A DNA stretch of 16,994 nucleotides, taken from positions 59,827-76,820 of the forward strand of contig JH720338.1 of NCBI GenBank assembly GCA_000231825.2, given 5' to 3'. Source of the DNA: Tetrahymena elliotti 4EA (Eukaryota > Ciliophora > Oligohymenophorea > Hymenostomatida > Tetrahymenidae). Under the pieces are notes generated by a model. That model made no database searches. It was not told the origin of the DNA and worked only from the letters and a program-made list of their open reading frames with translations. Position numbers and translations under genes: made by a program. Of this stretch, positions 1 to 11,807 are shown one piece after another; positions within the stretch are counted from its first letter, which is position 1, and every line of letters begins with the position of its first letter.

Positions 1-121
1 TAATATAAAGTATCTATAAACTAGGTAATTTTTAAATAGAATTATGTTTTATTTTTATAAAATATAATCAAGTAAATGTTATTTTTTAAAAATTAGTTTC
101 AAGATCTACCAAAAAATATCT
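1..121. other. 3' flank of the TPR gene
   Basis: AT-rich sequence beyond the TPR gene's TGA stop (124-122, minus strand) up to the window edge. No feature is seen. Confidence 0.5.
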
Positions 122-2239
122 TCAAATTTAACTTTTAGAACATTTTAGTTTCAACTTTGCATAAAGAGATATTTTGGTATTTTTTTACAAATATTTAATT
201 ACTTATTTAAACTTTTTTTATTCTTAATATATAAGAGCCATATCAATACAAAATCCCTGAAATGCTAAATTAGTTTTCAATTCTCTTTTAAAGCAATAAA
301 TAGATAAGAATTTCAATTATTTTTATGTGTAGATTTTTTATTAATTAAAATACTATTTATCATAGATAGCATTTCTATAAGCAGCACCCAAAACATAATA
401 CAAATAGGGTAAATTATACTTCAAAGATATTTAGATTTTATAATGAGAGATAGCTTATATATATTGTCCATCTTCTTTATAAGCATCTCCTATTAATTAA
501 TATAAGCAATAATTTAATTTATCTGTTTATTGATATTTTAAAGCAAGACTGAAATATTTTATTGCTTTATCATAATTCTTTGCTCTATATTTATAAATTA
601 ACCCAAGCTTATAATAAGCATCAAAAATGTTCTTTTCACTTGAGTCTTTCTTAATTGATTTTTTTAAACAACGTATTGCTAAACCAATCTAATTTAAATC
701 TAAATATACTTAGCTTAATCTATTCAAAGCTCCACTTGGATCAGACTTCATTAATTTTTTATAACACTAAACAGCTAAATCTAATTGTTTGTTAATATGA
801 TAAGTTTGACCCAAATTTTTTATCATTATATTGTTACTTTCTTGACTAGAGTTAAGTTCTAAACTCTTTTTAAACCAATAAATAGCTTAATCAAATAGAT
901 CTCTTTCATAATATTTTATACCAAGATAACAATAAATATAACATGGGTAAATCGAGATACCTTTTTAAAAATATTTGAAAGACTAGTTTAACATTTAATT
1001 TTCAAAATAAAATTTTCCTATCTTATAACAAATTTCAACATTTTTAGGATCTAAATCATAACATTTTTTTAAATATTTAATCTGTTAGTCTAAATTTTTC
1101 AATTCTTAATAGAGTAAAGCTAAATGAAAAAGTACATCATAGTAATTTTGATCTATCTAAATTGCTTATTGATACTATTCAATAGCCTCTTCCATCATTT
1201 TTTTGTTATAATACTATCCTAAATGATAATAAGCTTTTTTATTTTTTTTATCAAGTTTTATTGAATTCTTCAAGTGATTAATTGATAATTCAATTTATTT
1301 ATCCATATTATATTATTGTCCTAATTAGTATTGAGTTTAACTATCATTTGGATTTTATTCTGCTTCTATTTTTAAAAACTTTATTGATTATTTTGGATTA
1401 CCCATTATGCCATAATTTATTCCGATTTTTTAATGAGCTTCAAAATAATTTTAATCAACTTTAGTTGCTTTCTTTAAAAAATGAATAGTTTTTTCATAAT
1501 TATTTTAATCGCTATATATTTCTCCTAATTGTTTGAGAGCTAACTTATTATCTTGATTTAATTTTAAAGCTTTTACAAATTATTCTTAAGCCTCTTAGAT
1601 TTTATTTTATCAATACAGTTTATTTCCTTTTTAATTATAAAATTTTGAATGATGAATATTTATTTGAACTATTTTTACCTAATTCACAATGAGCATCATC
1701 TGAGATAAATTCTTATTTATTAAAATGATATTTAGAGAATAAAAAACTAAAAATTTTACTTTTCAATTTTTAGAAAAATCCTATTGCTGGTTATTTAATC
1801 TATTATTTTGATTTTTTTAACGATTTCTTCATCAAGAAATAGATTTTGATATTTTGATTTAATTTGATTAATATTTATATTGTATTTATTTGGTTTGTTA
1901 AAAAGCTATTAAATATTTGCTTTTAAAATAGACACTTTAGCTTGTTATTAATTATGACAGTTTTTCCTCTATCCTCATATTTCTAATTTTTATTTTTTTC
2001 TATATAAGTGATAGATCTGCTTATACTTCTTTTAATAAATTTAATTGTGATTTTAGAAATGTTAGATGACTATTTAATTTAAATTTTTAATAAAAAGTTT
2101 TATTTGAAAATAGATTGAGTTCTCTCTCATATATATTATATTTATTCCTTTAATGACGATTAAATTTCAAAAATAATTTATTATTAACAAAGTTATTTGA
2201 TTGTTATTTATAAAAATATTTATTCAAAGATTCGCTCAT
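122..2239 (-). CDS. TPR-repeat protein, three exons, with an in-frame TGA at 1612-1610 in one splice model
   Basis: Read with TAA/TAG as Gln and TGA as stop. Exons are 2239-2027, 1982-1679 and 1626-122, giving 673 codons before the final TGA at 124-122. The start is the ATG at 2239, which opens a frame beginning MSESLNKYFYK. Residues 1 to about 165 are basic and Asn/Lys/Gln-rich, with no recognised domain. From about residue 166 to the end run 13 to 14 tetratricopeptide repeats of about 34 residues, with the usual pattern (L7, G8, Y11, A20, F24, A27), for example KKAYYHLGQYYNKK followed by EEAIEQYQQAI. TPRs form helical scaffolds that bind partner proteins, so an adaptor or assembly role is likely, but no partner is visible. 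No signal peptide or membrane segment is seen. In the first TPR the reading is LGNKLY, then TGA, then QNKIQEAQEQF. Using a later acceptor (intron 1678-1594) removes 11 codons including the TGA and gives 662 residues. Whether the gene is intact is therefore open. Confidence 0.8.
1627..1678 (-). other. Intron 2 of the TPR gene (52 nt; alternative acceptor gives 85 nt)
   Basis: The donor is GTAAAAATAG at 1678. The near acceptor (..TTAAAAAG, ending at 1627) splices the codon G|GA and puts Leu-Gly exactly 12 residues before the conserved Ala of the first TPR. A second acceptor, ..AAATCTAAG, ends at 1594. It keeps the same phase, joining G|AG, and skips 33 nt that contain the in-frame TGA. Both leave the downstream TPR frame unchanged. 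Confidence 0.55.
1983..2026 (-). other. Intron 1 of the TPR gene (44 nt)
   Basis: Begins GTATAAG and ends AAATTAG on the minus strand. Removing it joins the frame from the ATG at 2239 (ending ..LNLLKE) to a second open frame (KYEDRGKTVIINKLK..). That frame runs uninterrupted to the next GT donor at 1678. Without splicing, the first frame reaches a TGA about 110 codons from the ATG. The model is inferred from frame continuity only. Confidence 0.55.
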
Positions 2240-2975
2240 TCAAAATAATACAAAAATTTAATAAAAAAGATGTTTTATTTATGATATAAAAAAGTTGGCT
2301 TTTGCCTTTAACCCATTTTAATTTTTTTCCTTTTTCTCTTTTCCTCTGTGTTTGAACTTTTGTTTAACATCTAATTATATACTGTTAAAATAATTTATAT
2401 AACAATAATGTTTAATTATACTAATTATATGGGTTCAATATATTGTAAATTTCATTTAAAGTGTCTTGATAAACAAAAGATTCAATTAGATTTGGAAAAT
2501 ATGCTTCCAAGAAAGTAGACACTTTTAAACTCAATAATAATTTAATTAAATAATTACAGATGTGAAGATCACAAGAAAGTTATTTTCTAAAGCAAATAAT
2601 ATGATTATTATTATTAAATTGATTTTTATTTGAGAATTTATTTTGAAATTTTAATAATTAAGTTATCTTATCATATTATTAATATTATTAGTATTATTTA
2701 TTTAAAAATGATACATTTGAAATAAACAATGAGTTATATTATTAATGAATGATTAATAGATGGAATCAAATAATTAATAGAGCAATTTTTGATCACTTAT
2801 TAATTTTAGTTATTGCTTTTAGTTTATAAAAGGAATTAACTTTTTATACTTGATTAAATCTGGTAATTCTGATTTGAATAATTTCTAAAATGAATGCAAA
2901 TAAATATAAGATTGATTATTAATCAGTAAATCCACAAAAATTGAATTGATTTGTTTGTTCTACTTTAACAAGTTT
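2240..2975. other. Spacer between the TPR gene start and the Rab-like gene stop
   Basis: AT-rich sequence of 736 bp. It should hold the 5' flank of the TPR gene (minus strand, upstream of 2239) and the 3' flank of the GTPase gene. I found no reading frame with recognisable protein character on either strand and no tRNA. One perfect 9-bp inverted repeat sits at 2458-2466 and 2517-2525. Confidence 0.5.
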
Positions 2976-3554
2976 TCAATCATAATAATAATTAAGTATT
3001 TAATGAATAATATATTCAAATACTTTATTCACTTAATGGCCAGTATAAGAAGAAACTTCAAAGAAGGATAGACCTAATTACTAAGCTAATTCTTACCCTT
3101 CTTTAAACGAAACAGCCCTTAACTAGCTTAAGTCTTATTTATTTCCAATAATAACAAAAAGAGCGGTATTACTACTTTTCTTTGAGTATTCTTAATACAT
3201 TTAAGAGAGGCATTCAAAAGATTCTCTTTGAGTAATATCATAAACAAGAATATATGCAGTAATTTACTCATAAAAATTGTTTTTTATAATTCTCCTCCAA
3301 GTGTATGGACATAAATCCCAAAACATAAATTTGATTGTTTTCATTCCCTATAATAAGTTATAATAAGTGGTATAATATAAAGTAGATTTCTAAATTATAT
3401 TTACAATTTGCAAGTTCTTGATTTCAAGACCCATTCCAGGTTGGATTTCTAAATTATTATAAAAATATCTTGAAAAAATACTAGATTTCCCAACAGAAAA
3501 GTCTCCTACTAAAGTACATTTAATACTCCTTACTTAATTTATTGTATTTTCCAT
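2976..3554 (-). CDS. Divergent Rab-like small GTPase with altered switch regions
   Basis: Exons are 3554-3405 and 3347-2976, giving 173 residues and ending in TGA. The length and order of motifs match the Ras/Rab superfamily. The P-loop GDFSVGKSS is at residues 17-25. The beta2-beta3 hairpin (NLQI then GMKTIKFMFWDL) spans the splice site. NKQD, the guanine-specificity motif, is at 119-122, and SSYTG (G5-like) is at 149-153. The family normally acts as a GTP/GDP switch in vesicle traffic. This copy is unusual. The switch I threonine region reads PGMG. The WDTAGQE motif is replaced by WDLCPYT at 60-66, so the conserved Gly and catalytic Gln are absent. The C-terminus (ILNYYYD) has no cysteine for prenylation. 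It may therefore bind nucleotide but hydrolyse GTP poorly, and it may not be lipid-anchored; both are inferences. The start is the ATG at 3554, seven residues before the first beta strand. A specific Rab subfamily cannot be assigned. Confidence 0.85.
3348..3404 (-). other. Intron of the Rab-like gene (57 nt, multiple of three, no TGA)
   Basis: Starts GTAAATATAATTTAG and ends ACTTATTATAG. Splicing is in phase 0 and joins ..NLQI to GMKTIKF.., which restores a normal-length hairpin between beta2 and beta3. If retained, it would add 19 codons, rich in Tyr, Thr and Leu, without a stop. The call rests on the domain alignment and the consensus ends. Confidence 0.7.
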
Positions 3555-4166
3555 TTAGGATTTTTATTCACAAAAATTATCTATCTATCTATCCTTAATA
3601 GAATATCTAAATTTTTAGAGAGCTAATTTTTTATATAAAGTAGTACTAACAACTATATTTAATTTCCTTAATATATTTATGATCAAAAGACAGACCATCA
3701 AAAAATTCTTTTTAATTTTATTAAAACAACTACTATAAAATTAAATAGATCGGTAAAATAATATCTTCAGATGATTAAATTAGCTTTATTCACACTTTGT
3801 CATACAAAATAAAAGATCTCTAAAATAGTAACAAAATACAATTTTTCTTAATGCTTTTAATATGATTTTCATTTTCTCAACAAATTTATCTTGAAAACAC
3901 CAATTTCTTATATCTTATTAATTCATGAAATTTAAAAATATTATTCATATTTGTTGTATATAAATTAATTTTTAATTCTAAAAAAATCAAACATCAAAAA
4001 CTAAAAAGATAAGGCATTGGATAGATATTTTTAATTTTAAATTATTAATCATTTTTTTAGATAAAAAGCAATTCAAATAATTTTATTTAAATTTGAAAAA
4101 TCAAAAAAGATGCTAATTAAAATAGATTTTACAAGAATGTTTTTCAAATAAAAACCATAAATAACA
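3555..4166. other. Spacer between the Rab-like gene start and the NACHT gene stop
   Basis: AT-rich, 612 bp. By position it contains the 5' flank of the GTPase gene and the 3' flank of the NACHT gene, both on the minus strand. I see no gene, RNA or repeat in it. Confidence 0.5.
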
Positions 4167-7100
4167 TCAAAAAAGTTTGTTTTTAAATAGGGATTAATTT
4201 AATTTCCTTAAATTTTAATCCAAGAAATCAACATTCAAATCTTTCATGAATTTAATTTCCTCTAAATTCATATTTTAATTTATTTCGTTTTCCTTTGAAT
4301 GGTTTTTATAAAGAAATTAAATAAATTAACTTGCATGATTCCCTCCTAAAACTTCTTTTTCACTGGGGTAGATTAAATTTATTTGTTTAGTGTGAACTTA
4401 AATTTCACATGAATTGATGGTTGAAATTATACTTTATATTTTTTCTTTGAGTTTAGATACTAGTAAGGATTTAGAATTGCTTGATTTACCTTTTTTAAAT
4501 TCTTTAAGATTTTTAAATATTCCTATCGAGTCTTTAGCAAATAGTTAATTTTAATATTTTAGGATTATTGCTAGTGCTATTCTGCATGCTCTTGAACAAA
4601 CATAGTTTTTATCTTCAATGAATTTAACAAAATTAATAGAATTATTAATAATTTATTCATCATTCAGTAATTCATTAATTGTTGAGTATTTTTTTAGATT
4701 TAACTAAACTACTAATGGAGTAATTGAAAATAAAGTCATTAGAGTCTCAATCTCATCAGGATTTTAACTTTGTTAAATATTTTAAGTTGAAATTTTAATC
4801 GCTTCATTATAGCAATTTTTTAAAGTTTTTACAAATCCTCTAAAGTACTAAACAAAAAATTGTTGTAATTTTTCATCATTTAGAAAATGTAATTAGATAT
4901 TATCAATTAGAAGTTGTTCGTATTGCTTTTCTTACTAAGTCTATTCATATAATAAATGTAATTTGATCTAAGAATTAGTCTCATCTTATGAATCAGTTTG
5001 ACAATAAATTTAATTAGAGCCATTAAAAGTAAATATATTTTTATAAAACTAAAATTATTCATAACATATTTCAGCACTGTTTTTATTCTTAATATTATCC
5101 CAATTTCCCAAGCAATTGCATACCTTTTTTGACATACTTTGTACCAAAAATAGAGGTTTTAGAATTTAATATCCTTCAAATGAAGTATTTTTCTATTTTT
5201 CTTCATTTAATCCAATCTATGTAGCAAGAGCACAATTACTATGTTTAAAGTTAGCAATTTCTTTCCATTTTACTTGCATTTTAGTTAATAAAATCTTTCT
5301 TTGTTCTTTCTAAATGAATGGATTTGAATATATTTTAACATGATAAAGTTATTCTTATTTTTGGTTAAATATTCTTTACTTAAAATTTCTTTGAATAACT
5401 TCTAAGTCATTCATGCTTTATTCTTATTCTTAATTTATGTTTATTATTATTCTTTTACCAAAAACATCTCTTTTTTCAAAGAACCAAATGATGTCCTCTG
5501 ATTAATCCATGAGTTCTATTAGTTTCCAATGTTAATCTATTATCATTTGGTCTTTCTCTTATAAATCTTAAAATTATTTTGTGGCAACTACTGAGTATAT
5601 TTACTTGTCTATAGAAGATTATTTAAGAGAACTTTTATTCTGAAAAATGGGTTTATAAAAAATGTATTGTTCAGTGAAGAAAGTTATTTTCTAATTCAAT
5701 ATTTTAGACAGCTCTTTATCTAATTTTAATTTCTTCTAATAAAATTTATTAATTGTATATTTTATTCCTTCAATGTAAATATCTCCTTGACTATTTAGTG
5801 TAAATCTTTCATTATTCATTAATATTTTCCATAATCCTTTCAAGTTTTTAACAGTCGGAGTATATAAAAATTCATTTTGATTTGTAAAAAGCAAATTTCT
5901 CTGCAAGATTTTAGGGATAATTAAAGCAATAAAATACTTAGAATAAATAGAAAGTTGAGAGATATAATTTAATTTTTTAAGAATCCAAGTTCTTGATGTC
6001 TCATTTAAACATTAAGCTATATTTTTTAAGAGAGTTTTGCATTCAATTATTAAATTACTCCTTTTTTTATTTTATAGATATTAAATTAAAATCAATCCTA
6101 TTTCTATCTGCTTTTGAGTAGTAAACTCTTCATTTAACAAGTTTTTTAATTAATTCAAATAGTTTTTACATTAAATTTCTAATTCTCTTTAATGTAATTT
6201 GAATCTATTAAATTTGTTCTAATACTTCATTTTTTTTAGCTAATGGTTGAAAGAAGAGATAACACTTTGTTCATCTATAAAATGACTTTGATAATTCTCA
6301 ATTATTTCAATCAAAGCAAACACTTTATTTATTTCGCTGATGTATTCATAGAAGTGGTCAAAGAATTAAGATAAAAATTCATCTGATGTTTTAGTAAGAA
6401 CCTTTTCAAAGTAATACTTAATGTTATCATTTCTACTAGCAATCCATGTAAAAGCTTTCAAACGATATTTATTATCAATTTATGTTCTTAAAACCAGTAA
6501 ATCAAAAGACATTTATGCCAAAAAAGGATTTTAAAGAGCACACATTTATTTATGAAATTCAATTTGAATTCTTAATTCATTTTATTTTTATTCTTTTAAC
6601 ATACCTTGAAATAGCTATTAAACATTTTATTTGATTTCAATAGCTTCATTTTCAGGTATTAATTTTAACAAACAAAAATCCTAAACAGAAATAATGTATT
6701 AAATTGTCTATTTATCTTAATATTTCAATAAACATCTCATAAATTCATTTATTATGGAAGGTATGCATAATAATTCTTTGTATTTTTTTATCAAAAGAAT
6801 AATTTCTATGACTTAAAATTTAATTTTGTCAAATTTGCATGAACTTTAACAAATTGTTTCAATTAATAATTTGATAACTTATTTAATTAAATTCTCTTTA
6901 AGGCTTTAGTTATTTATTGAATCAATCTAAAAATTACATTTTTCTATAATTTTACTTCTTAATTTTTCATTTTTATATACAAGATTAAGAGAAGTCACTA
7001 AATGTTCTGATAGAAGTTCTAAAGTCTGTTAGATTGGGCTAGATGAATAAAAAGAATTTATATAATCTGTCTCAATCTTTATAAATAAATTTGCATCTTG

Positions 7101-10100
7101 TTTCAATTTGTTTATGATATCTTTAATAAATACTTATAACTATTAGACCAAATCAGATATCTATTCTTGCATTTCTGGTAAATTTAAGCTCATTTCTAAG
7201 AATTCAGAATAAACTCTCATTTTAAGTTGAATACAAAATGTGACATCTTATTATACATTTGATACTAAAAAATTATTCTTTTCCGTTTTAATTGAAGTAA
7301 ATATTATCCTTTATATATTTCTTTGAATAATGTTATTTTGGATTTTATTTGATGCCTTTATAAAATCCATTAATGAATATTGCAATTACCTGTTTGAGAA
7401 CTATTCCCATTTATCAACTTCACTATGACATTTTTAAATAACCTATTGTTAAAAACTCTCACTATCTGCATATCTTATTTTGCTATACAATAACAAATTC
7501 ATATTCTTTTGATTTTGTGGGTCCACTTTTTACATATGCGAAAACAATTCATTTGAGATTGAAATTTTCAGTTGATCATCTTGGAAAAACTAAATTGTTT
7601 CATCAAAATAAGTTAAAATGATATCAAACAAGCTCAAATTGAATGGTAAATCAATCAAGTGTTTGAATATTTGAATAGTTTATTAAGAATCAATTGAAGT
7701 TATTTTAAGGTTGTTAAAAACATTAATATATTTAAAAATCAATTTAACATTTTTAGCTAATTATTCATTTGATAATAAATTTTTATTTAAACTTTATGCT
7801 TCTCCATCAAGAAAAATAAACATTTTATTTTTAAGTTAATTTGATTGGTTTTTATTAAGTTTCTGTAAAATCTTTTCATCGATTAAATATTCTTTTGGAA
7901 TATCAATAGAGTTATCTTTTAAACATTGATATTACTTAATCAAAATATTCTCAAGTATCAAGCATTAGTTTTATTAATCTTCAAAAGCAGAATTGAAAAT
8001 AAACTTTAACTAGAATTCAGAATACTTTTCTATTTTAAATAGAGGAATGAAGTAGTCTAATATTTGGGTTAGAAGAGAATATGGCAATGAAATGCTACTT
8101 ATTATTGAGAAAATTTCATCATGACGAATTTTGCTAATTTTTTACTCTAATTCAAAGTATCTTTAGAAGAAGTTTTTTAATAGAAATTTCAATGAGGTGA
8201 TTAAGTTTTTAGAATTTTATATTAATAGAATCTGAATTAAGAGATCGAGAGAAAGCTAATGATATCTCCCATCTTACAAAAAGAGAGAGTCTAAGTAATT
8301 TATAAAATTCTGTGTGTTACTTTCTAACAACTAAGAGACATCTATCTGTTCTGTTTTTATGTATTCTAAATTTTTATCATTTTTCATAAATGAAATGAAA
8401 GAATAAAGTAAATTATTTTTGATTTCCTCTATTAAAGGTATTTTTTCAAGTTATTTGATTAAGTCACTCTAGAAGTATCTAGGAGTATATTTTACCAAAC
8501 TAAAGTAATACATTATTAATTATTCAAGGTGTGATATTTGAATTTAGTGATTACCATTCTATTCTATTAGTTAGATTATTTCTGTAAAAAACTCACAATT
8601 ATTTTATTATTGTTACTTTTTAATGAGCATATTAGTCTATCCGACTAGTATTTGCTCTTTTAATTGAATATCTGATATGTTTGTTAAAAGTTCCAACAAG
8701 AAGGAAGTTTAAATATTTTGATAGTTTAGTTTATAAAATTTAAAGATTAATTGATCTCTATGGTTTTAATTGTTTGCATATTAAAGAATTAAGTTAATAT
8801 AATTAGGATATTCTTTAGCTTCTTTTTTTAAGCATTAGCTGCATTCCAAGTTGTCTAGAAGGATGTTCTTGATTTCATCACTAAAGCATCTCCATATTTA
8901 CAAAAAGTTAGGAAAATCAAGAACATGGTTTGCAATAACTTTTACTAGCTCAAATAAAATAGTCTATCCTAGTTTTAGATGCACATAATTTTAGTTAGTT
9001 TGTTATCTAATCTAAATTATTGTTTCAAATACTAATGGAAGTAGATTCTTTTAGAAGTGTATTAAATATTTAGTCATCTAATACAAGCACTAATATGAGC
9101 TACTCAAATTAAAATTATTTAAATATCTAAGAATTAATATCATTTATTCATGCATAGCTTCTTCTTGCTATGTCTCAATTATTTCTTCATGTTCACAATA
9201 GAAACAATTCTAGCTGTTTTCATTTAATTCAGCATCTTCATCTTAACTCTCTTTATGTTTCTCATATTTCTGTAAGTTGTCTTAGTAATTTTTTTCTACT
9301 TAAACAACCCAGTCAAATATATTTTAATAAAATAAACTATTAAATTCAAATTCATTTTAAAGCTAAATTAAAATTATTTTTAAGGCAACACTTTTGGTAG
9401 AAATTTCTGTTGTTTTGCAGTGTAATATCTCTAAAATGCAATTTTATAAAGTTTATTTATCAATATAAGAATAAAATAAAGCTAGCTCTAAACCATTAGA
9501 TTTATTAAGTAATTTTTGTTGTTATTGATTTTAATTTTGCATTTTATCAATCTCATTATTCTATTAAAATTAACTAACTTAATTTTTTATTTCTTGTTGT
9601 TGCAGTTATTGATAAAAATTTTGTATTTTATTAATCTCATTATTCAATTGAAATTAACTAACTTAATTTTTAGTTTCTTCTTCTTCTTCTTGTTACTGAT
9701 TTTCATTTTATATTTTATCAATCTCATTATCGTTCAATTGAAATAAATTAAATTAATTTTTGGTTTCTTCTTCTTGTGGTTGTTGGTGATTTTGATTGGA
9801 TATTTTATTATTATTTATTTAAGCTTGTTTAACGATAATATTACTTTGTAATTATTTTTAATTTTTATAATAACTTTCTACTGATTCAATATTTACATTC
9901 ATTTTTTAATTAATAATTTAATTTTTTATGTCTTTTAATGCATCTTTGGTGTTATCGATTCCTTCTAAAAGAGATTCAATTTTTGATGAGATTGTTAGAC
10001 TTTAATAGCCAGAATGCAATAATTCATATTTGAAATCATTCAAATTAAAAATAACAACCAAATTAATAAGAATTCTAATTTAGTTAATATTGGGAATCGT

Positions 10101-11807
10101 ATTATTGATATCTATAGTCTCTCTTTCTGATTAACTATTTGTTGATCCAATTAAATACATCAATAGCTTAACTTTTTAAGTAATATCACACTCAAGCATT
10201 CCTTCGACATTGCAACTCATAGAATACCAAAATTCATCTAAAACCTATTAATCTCTTAAATCTGTAATGATTTAATTCATAAATTTTAGAACTTGAAGCA
10301 TTCTGTCTTCATTTCGATGGTAGGAAATATAGTTTATTACTTTAAGTTTTTCTTCTTGGTCTCCATTTTAGAGTTTTTCTATAAAATATTCAGCAGCTAA
10401 AAATTCTTGAAATAATAAATGAGTAAAAGAATATACTTTTTTATCGTCAATTTCTTTTTTTATCAGCCCCAATTTGACAAATTATTCTAAATTTTTGATT
10501 AAACTGACCTCATATTCTTAATTTAAATCTTATTAGATTATTTATTTTCCTTCTTTATCAGAAATATCATCCTGTATTTCAATGTCTTAAATCTGCTCTG
10601 TTTAGCATAAATATGCTAATAATCTTATCAATTCCAGTTAGGAAAATTTTGATAGACCTTATTATGAGCTTTCTAGATTACCACTTGAGTTAAGCTTTTC
10701 TAATAATTTAGAGAAAAATATTCTATAGAGTTAATATAATGATTCTATTCTAAAAGAGGATAGATTATCTTTAATTAAAAAAGCTACTTAGCAAATCAAT
10801 GCTAGATTAAAAGGAATCTAAGATATTTTATATAATTATTTATTTTCTATTATTTTTTTGTAAAGTTAATTTTATAGTTGTTATTGCTCTATGTGACTTT
10901 CAATATACTTCAGAATTTATACTTTATTAAAACCAATATTCTCTAGAATTGCATCAAACTTATTTTTCCAGTATATTGGAACAGTGTTTGTCCTAGAGGT
11001 TAAAATGATATTTTATTAATCAAATATTTGCTTAATAATCAAACAAACAACATGATCTTATTAGATAGAGGAAATATCATTAAACCCATCTACAAGAAGT
11101 AGAATTTTTTCATTATATAACTTAATATCTGAAGGGTTTATTATATTGGAATATCCTTAATTATTTATCATTGAAGAAACATTTGTATGGATAAGAAATT
11201 TGAGAGGATTAATTTAAAATTCATTAGAATATTATTAATCAATTATATATTTATCAGCCCATCTTTAATTCAATAAAGCTTTCAATGATATGAAATAAAT
11301 TTCACTAAACCTATCACTTAAAATATTTTTTTGACTCCACTCTTGAGCAATATGCTGAATGAGTGTTGTTTTACCTACTCCAGCTTAACCTTGTATGAGT
11401 ATCTTAAAAGAACAATTTTGTTCAAGCAAGCAAAAAATATCATCAGCGGTAAAATACTAATTCTGCTTCCTAAACTAATCAAAGTATCCTGATTTATAAT
11501 GGGAATCATCACTATATATTGCATCTTCCAAGCTAAACTATGGAGATTATAAACATCTTTACGAGGCTTTAAAATAATTTTCCAACAAACAAGGTATTGT
11601 ATTGACTAAATAAGGTATTTATTTTAAAGGATTCTATCCTTGTTCTTTTTAAAAAGACTTGTTTTCTTCACAATCTAATTAGTTTACTCTTTTTACATAC
11701 ATTTCAGATCTTAAATGACTTCTCTCTTGATTTTGTAATAAATTGTATTAGCATATTTCTTTCTATATTTATGAATCTTTTTGTATTTTTACTACTTTAT
11801 TATTCAT
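4167..11807 (-). CDS. Giant NACHT-domain NTPase (NLR/STAND-like), 2546 residues
   Basis: A single frame of 2547 codons with no TGA until the stop at 4169-4167. I checked every TCA on the plus strand in this phase. The start is the ATG at 11807, the only ATG after the upstream in-frame TGA at 11921-11919. Residues 1 to about 139 are unassigned. A STAND-type P-loop NTPase follows: Walker A GQAGVGKTT at 140-148, Walker B ILLLVDGFND ending near 244 (Asp240), then IILTSRTN. The hallmark FTHLLFQEFLAAEYF is at about 461-475, where NACHT proteins carry an F.H..FQEFLAA motif in the winged-helix part. About residues 650-770 form a Gln/Asn/Glu-rich tandem repeat. The remaining 1800 or so residues look helical and match nothing I recognise. 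They include CxxC pairs at 868-871 and 989-992. NACHT proteins are ATP/GTP-driven switches that oligomerise in innate immunity, cell death or telomerase-type complexes; which role applies here is unknown. No LRR, WD40 or TPR array is seen in this protein, nor a signal peptide. Confidence 0.88.
9525..9812 (-). repeat. In-frame tandem repeat inside the NACHT gene (Q/N/E-rich, 28 to 30 residues)
   Basis: The plus-strand motif attttat followed by (c/t)aatctcattat recurs at 9541, 9625 and 9712, with a partial copy at 9802. The spacings are 84, 87 and 90 bp, all multiples of three. On the coding strand each unit reads roughly KNQVSQFQLNNEIDKIQN, followed by a Gln/Glu run. The runs of GAA and CAA/TAA codons probably slip easily. 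The segment looks like a flexible or coiled-coil linker between the NTPase and the C-terminal region. Confidence 0.8.

Noticed and set aside
1282..1464. A plus-strand 60-codon open frame with ATG
   Set aside because: It lies antisense to the TPR-coding exon, whose repeat pattern is clear. It is a by-product of that sequence.
1598..1616. A tiny 23-nt intron (GTATTG..CTAAG) to remove the in-frame TGA
   Set aside because: Its removal shifts the frame and destroys the TPR downstream. The alternative acceptor at 1594 used with the 1678 donor keeps the frame instead.
9516..9746. A plus-strand 76-codon open frame rich in Leu/Ile/Phe
   Set aside because: It is the reverse complement of the Q/N/E-rich repeat in the NACHT gene. 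Hydrophobic antisense frames are expected from Gln/Asn/Lys codons.
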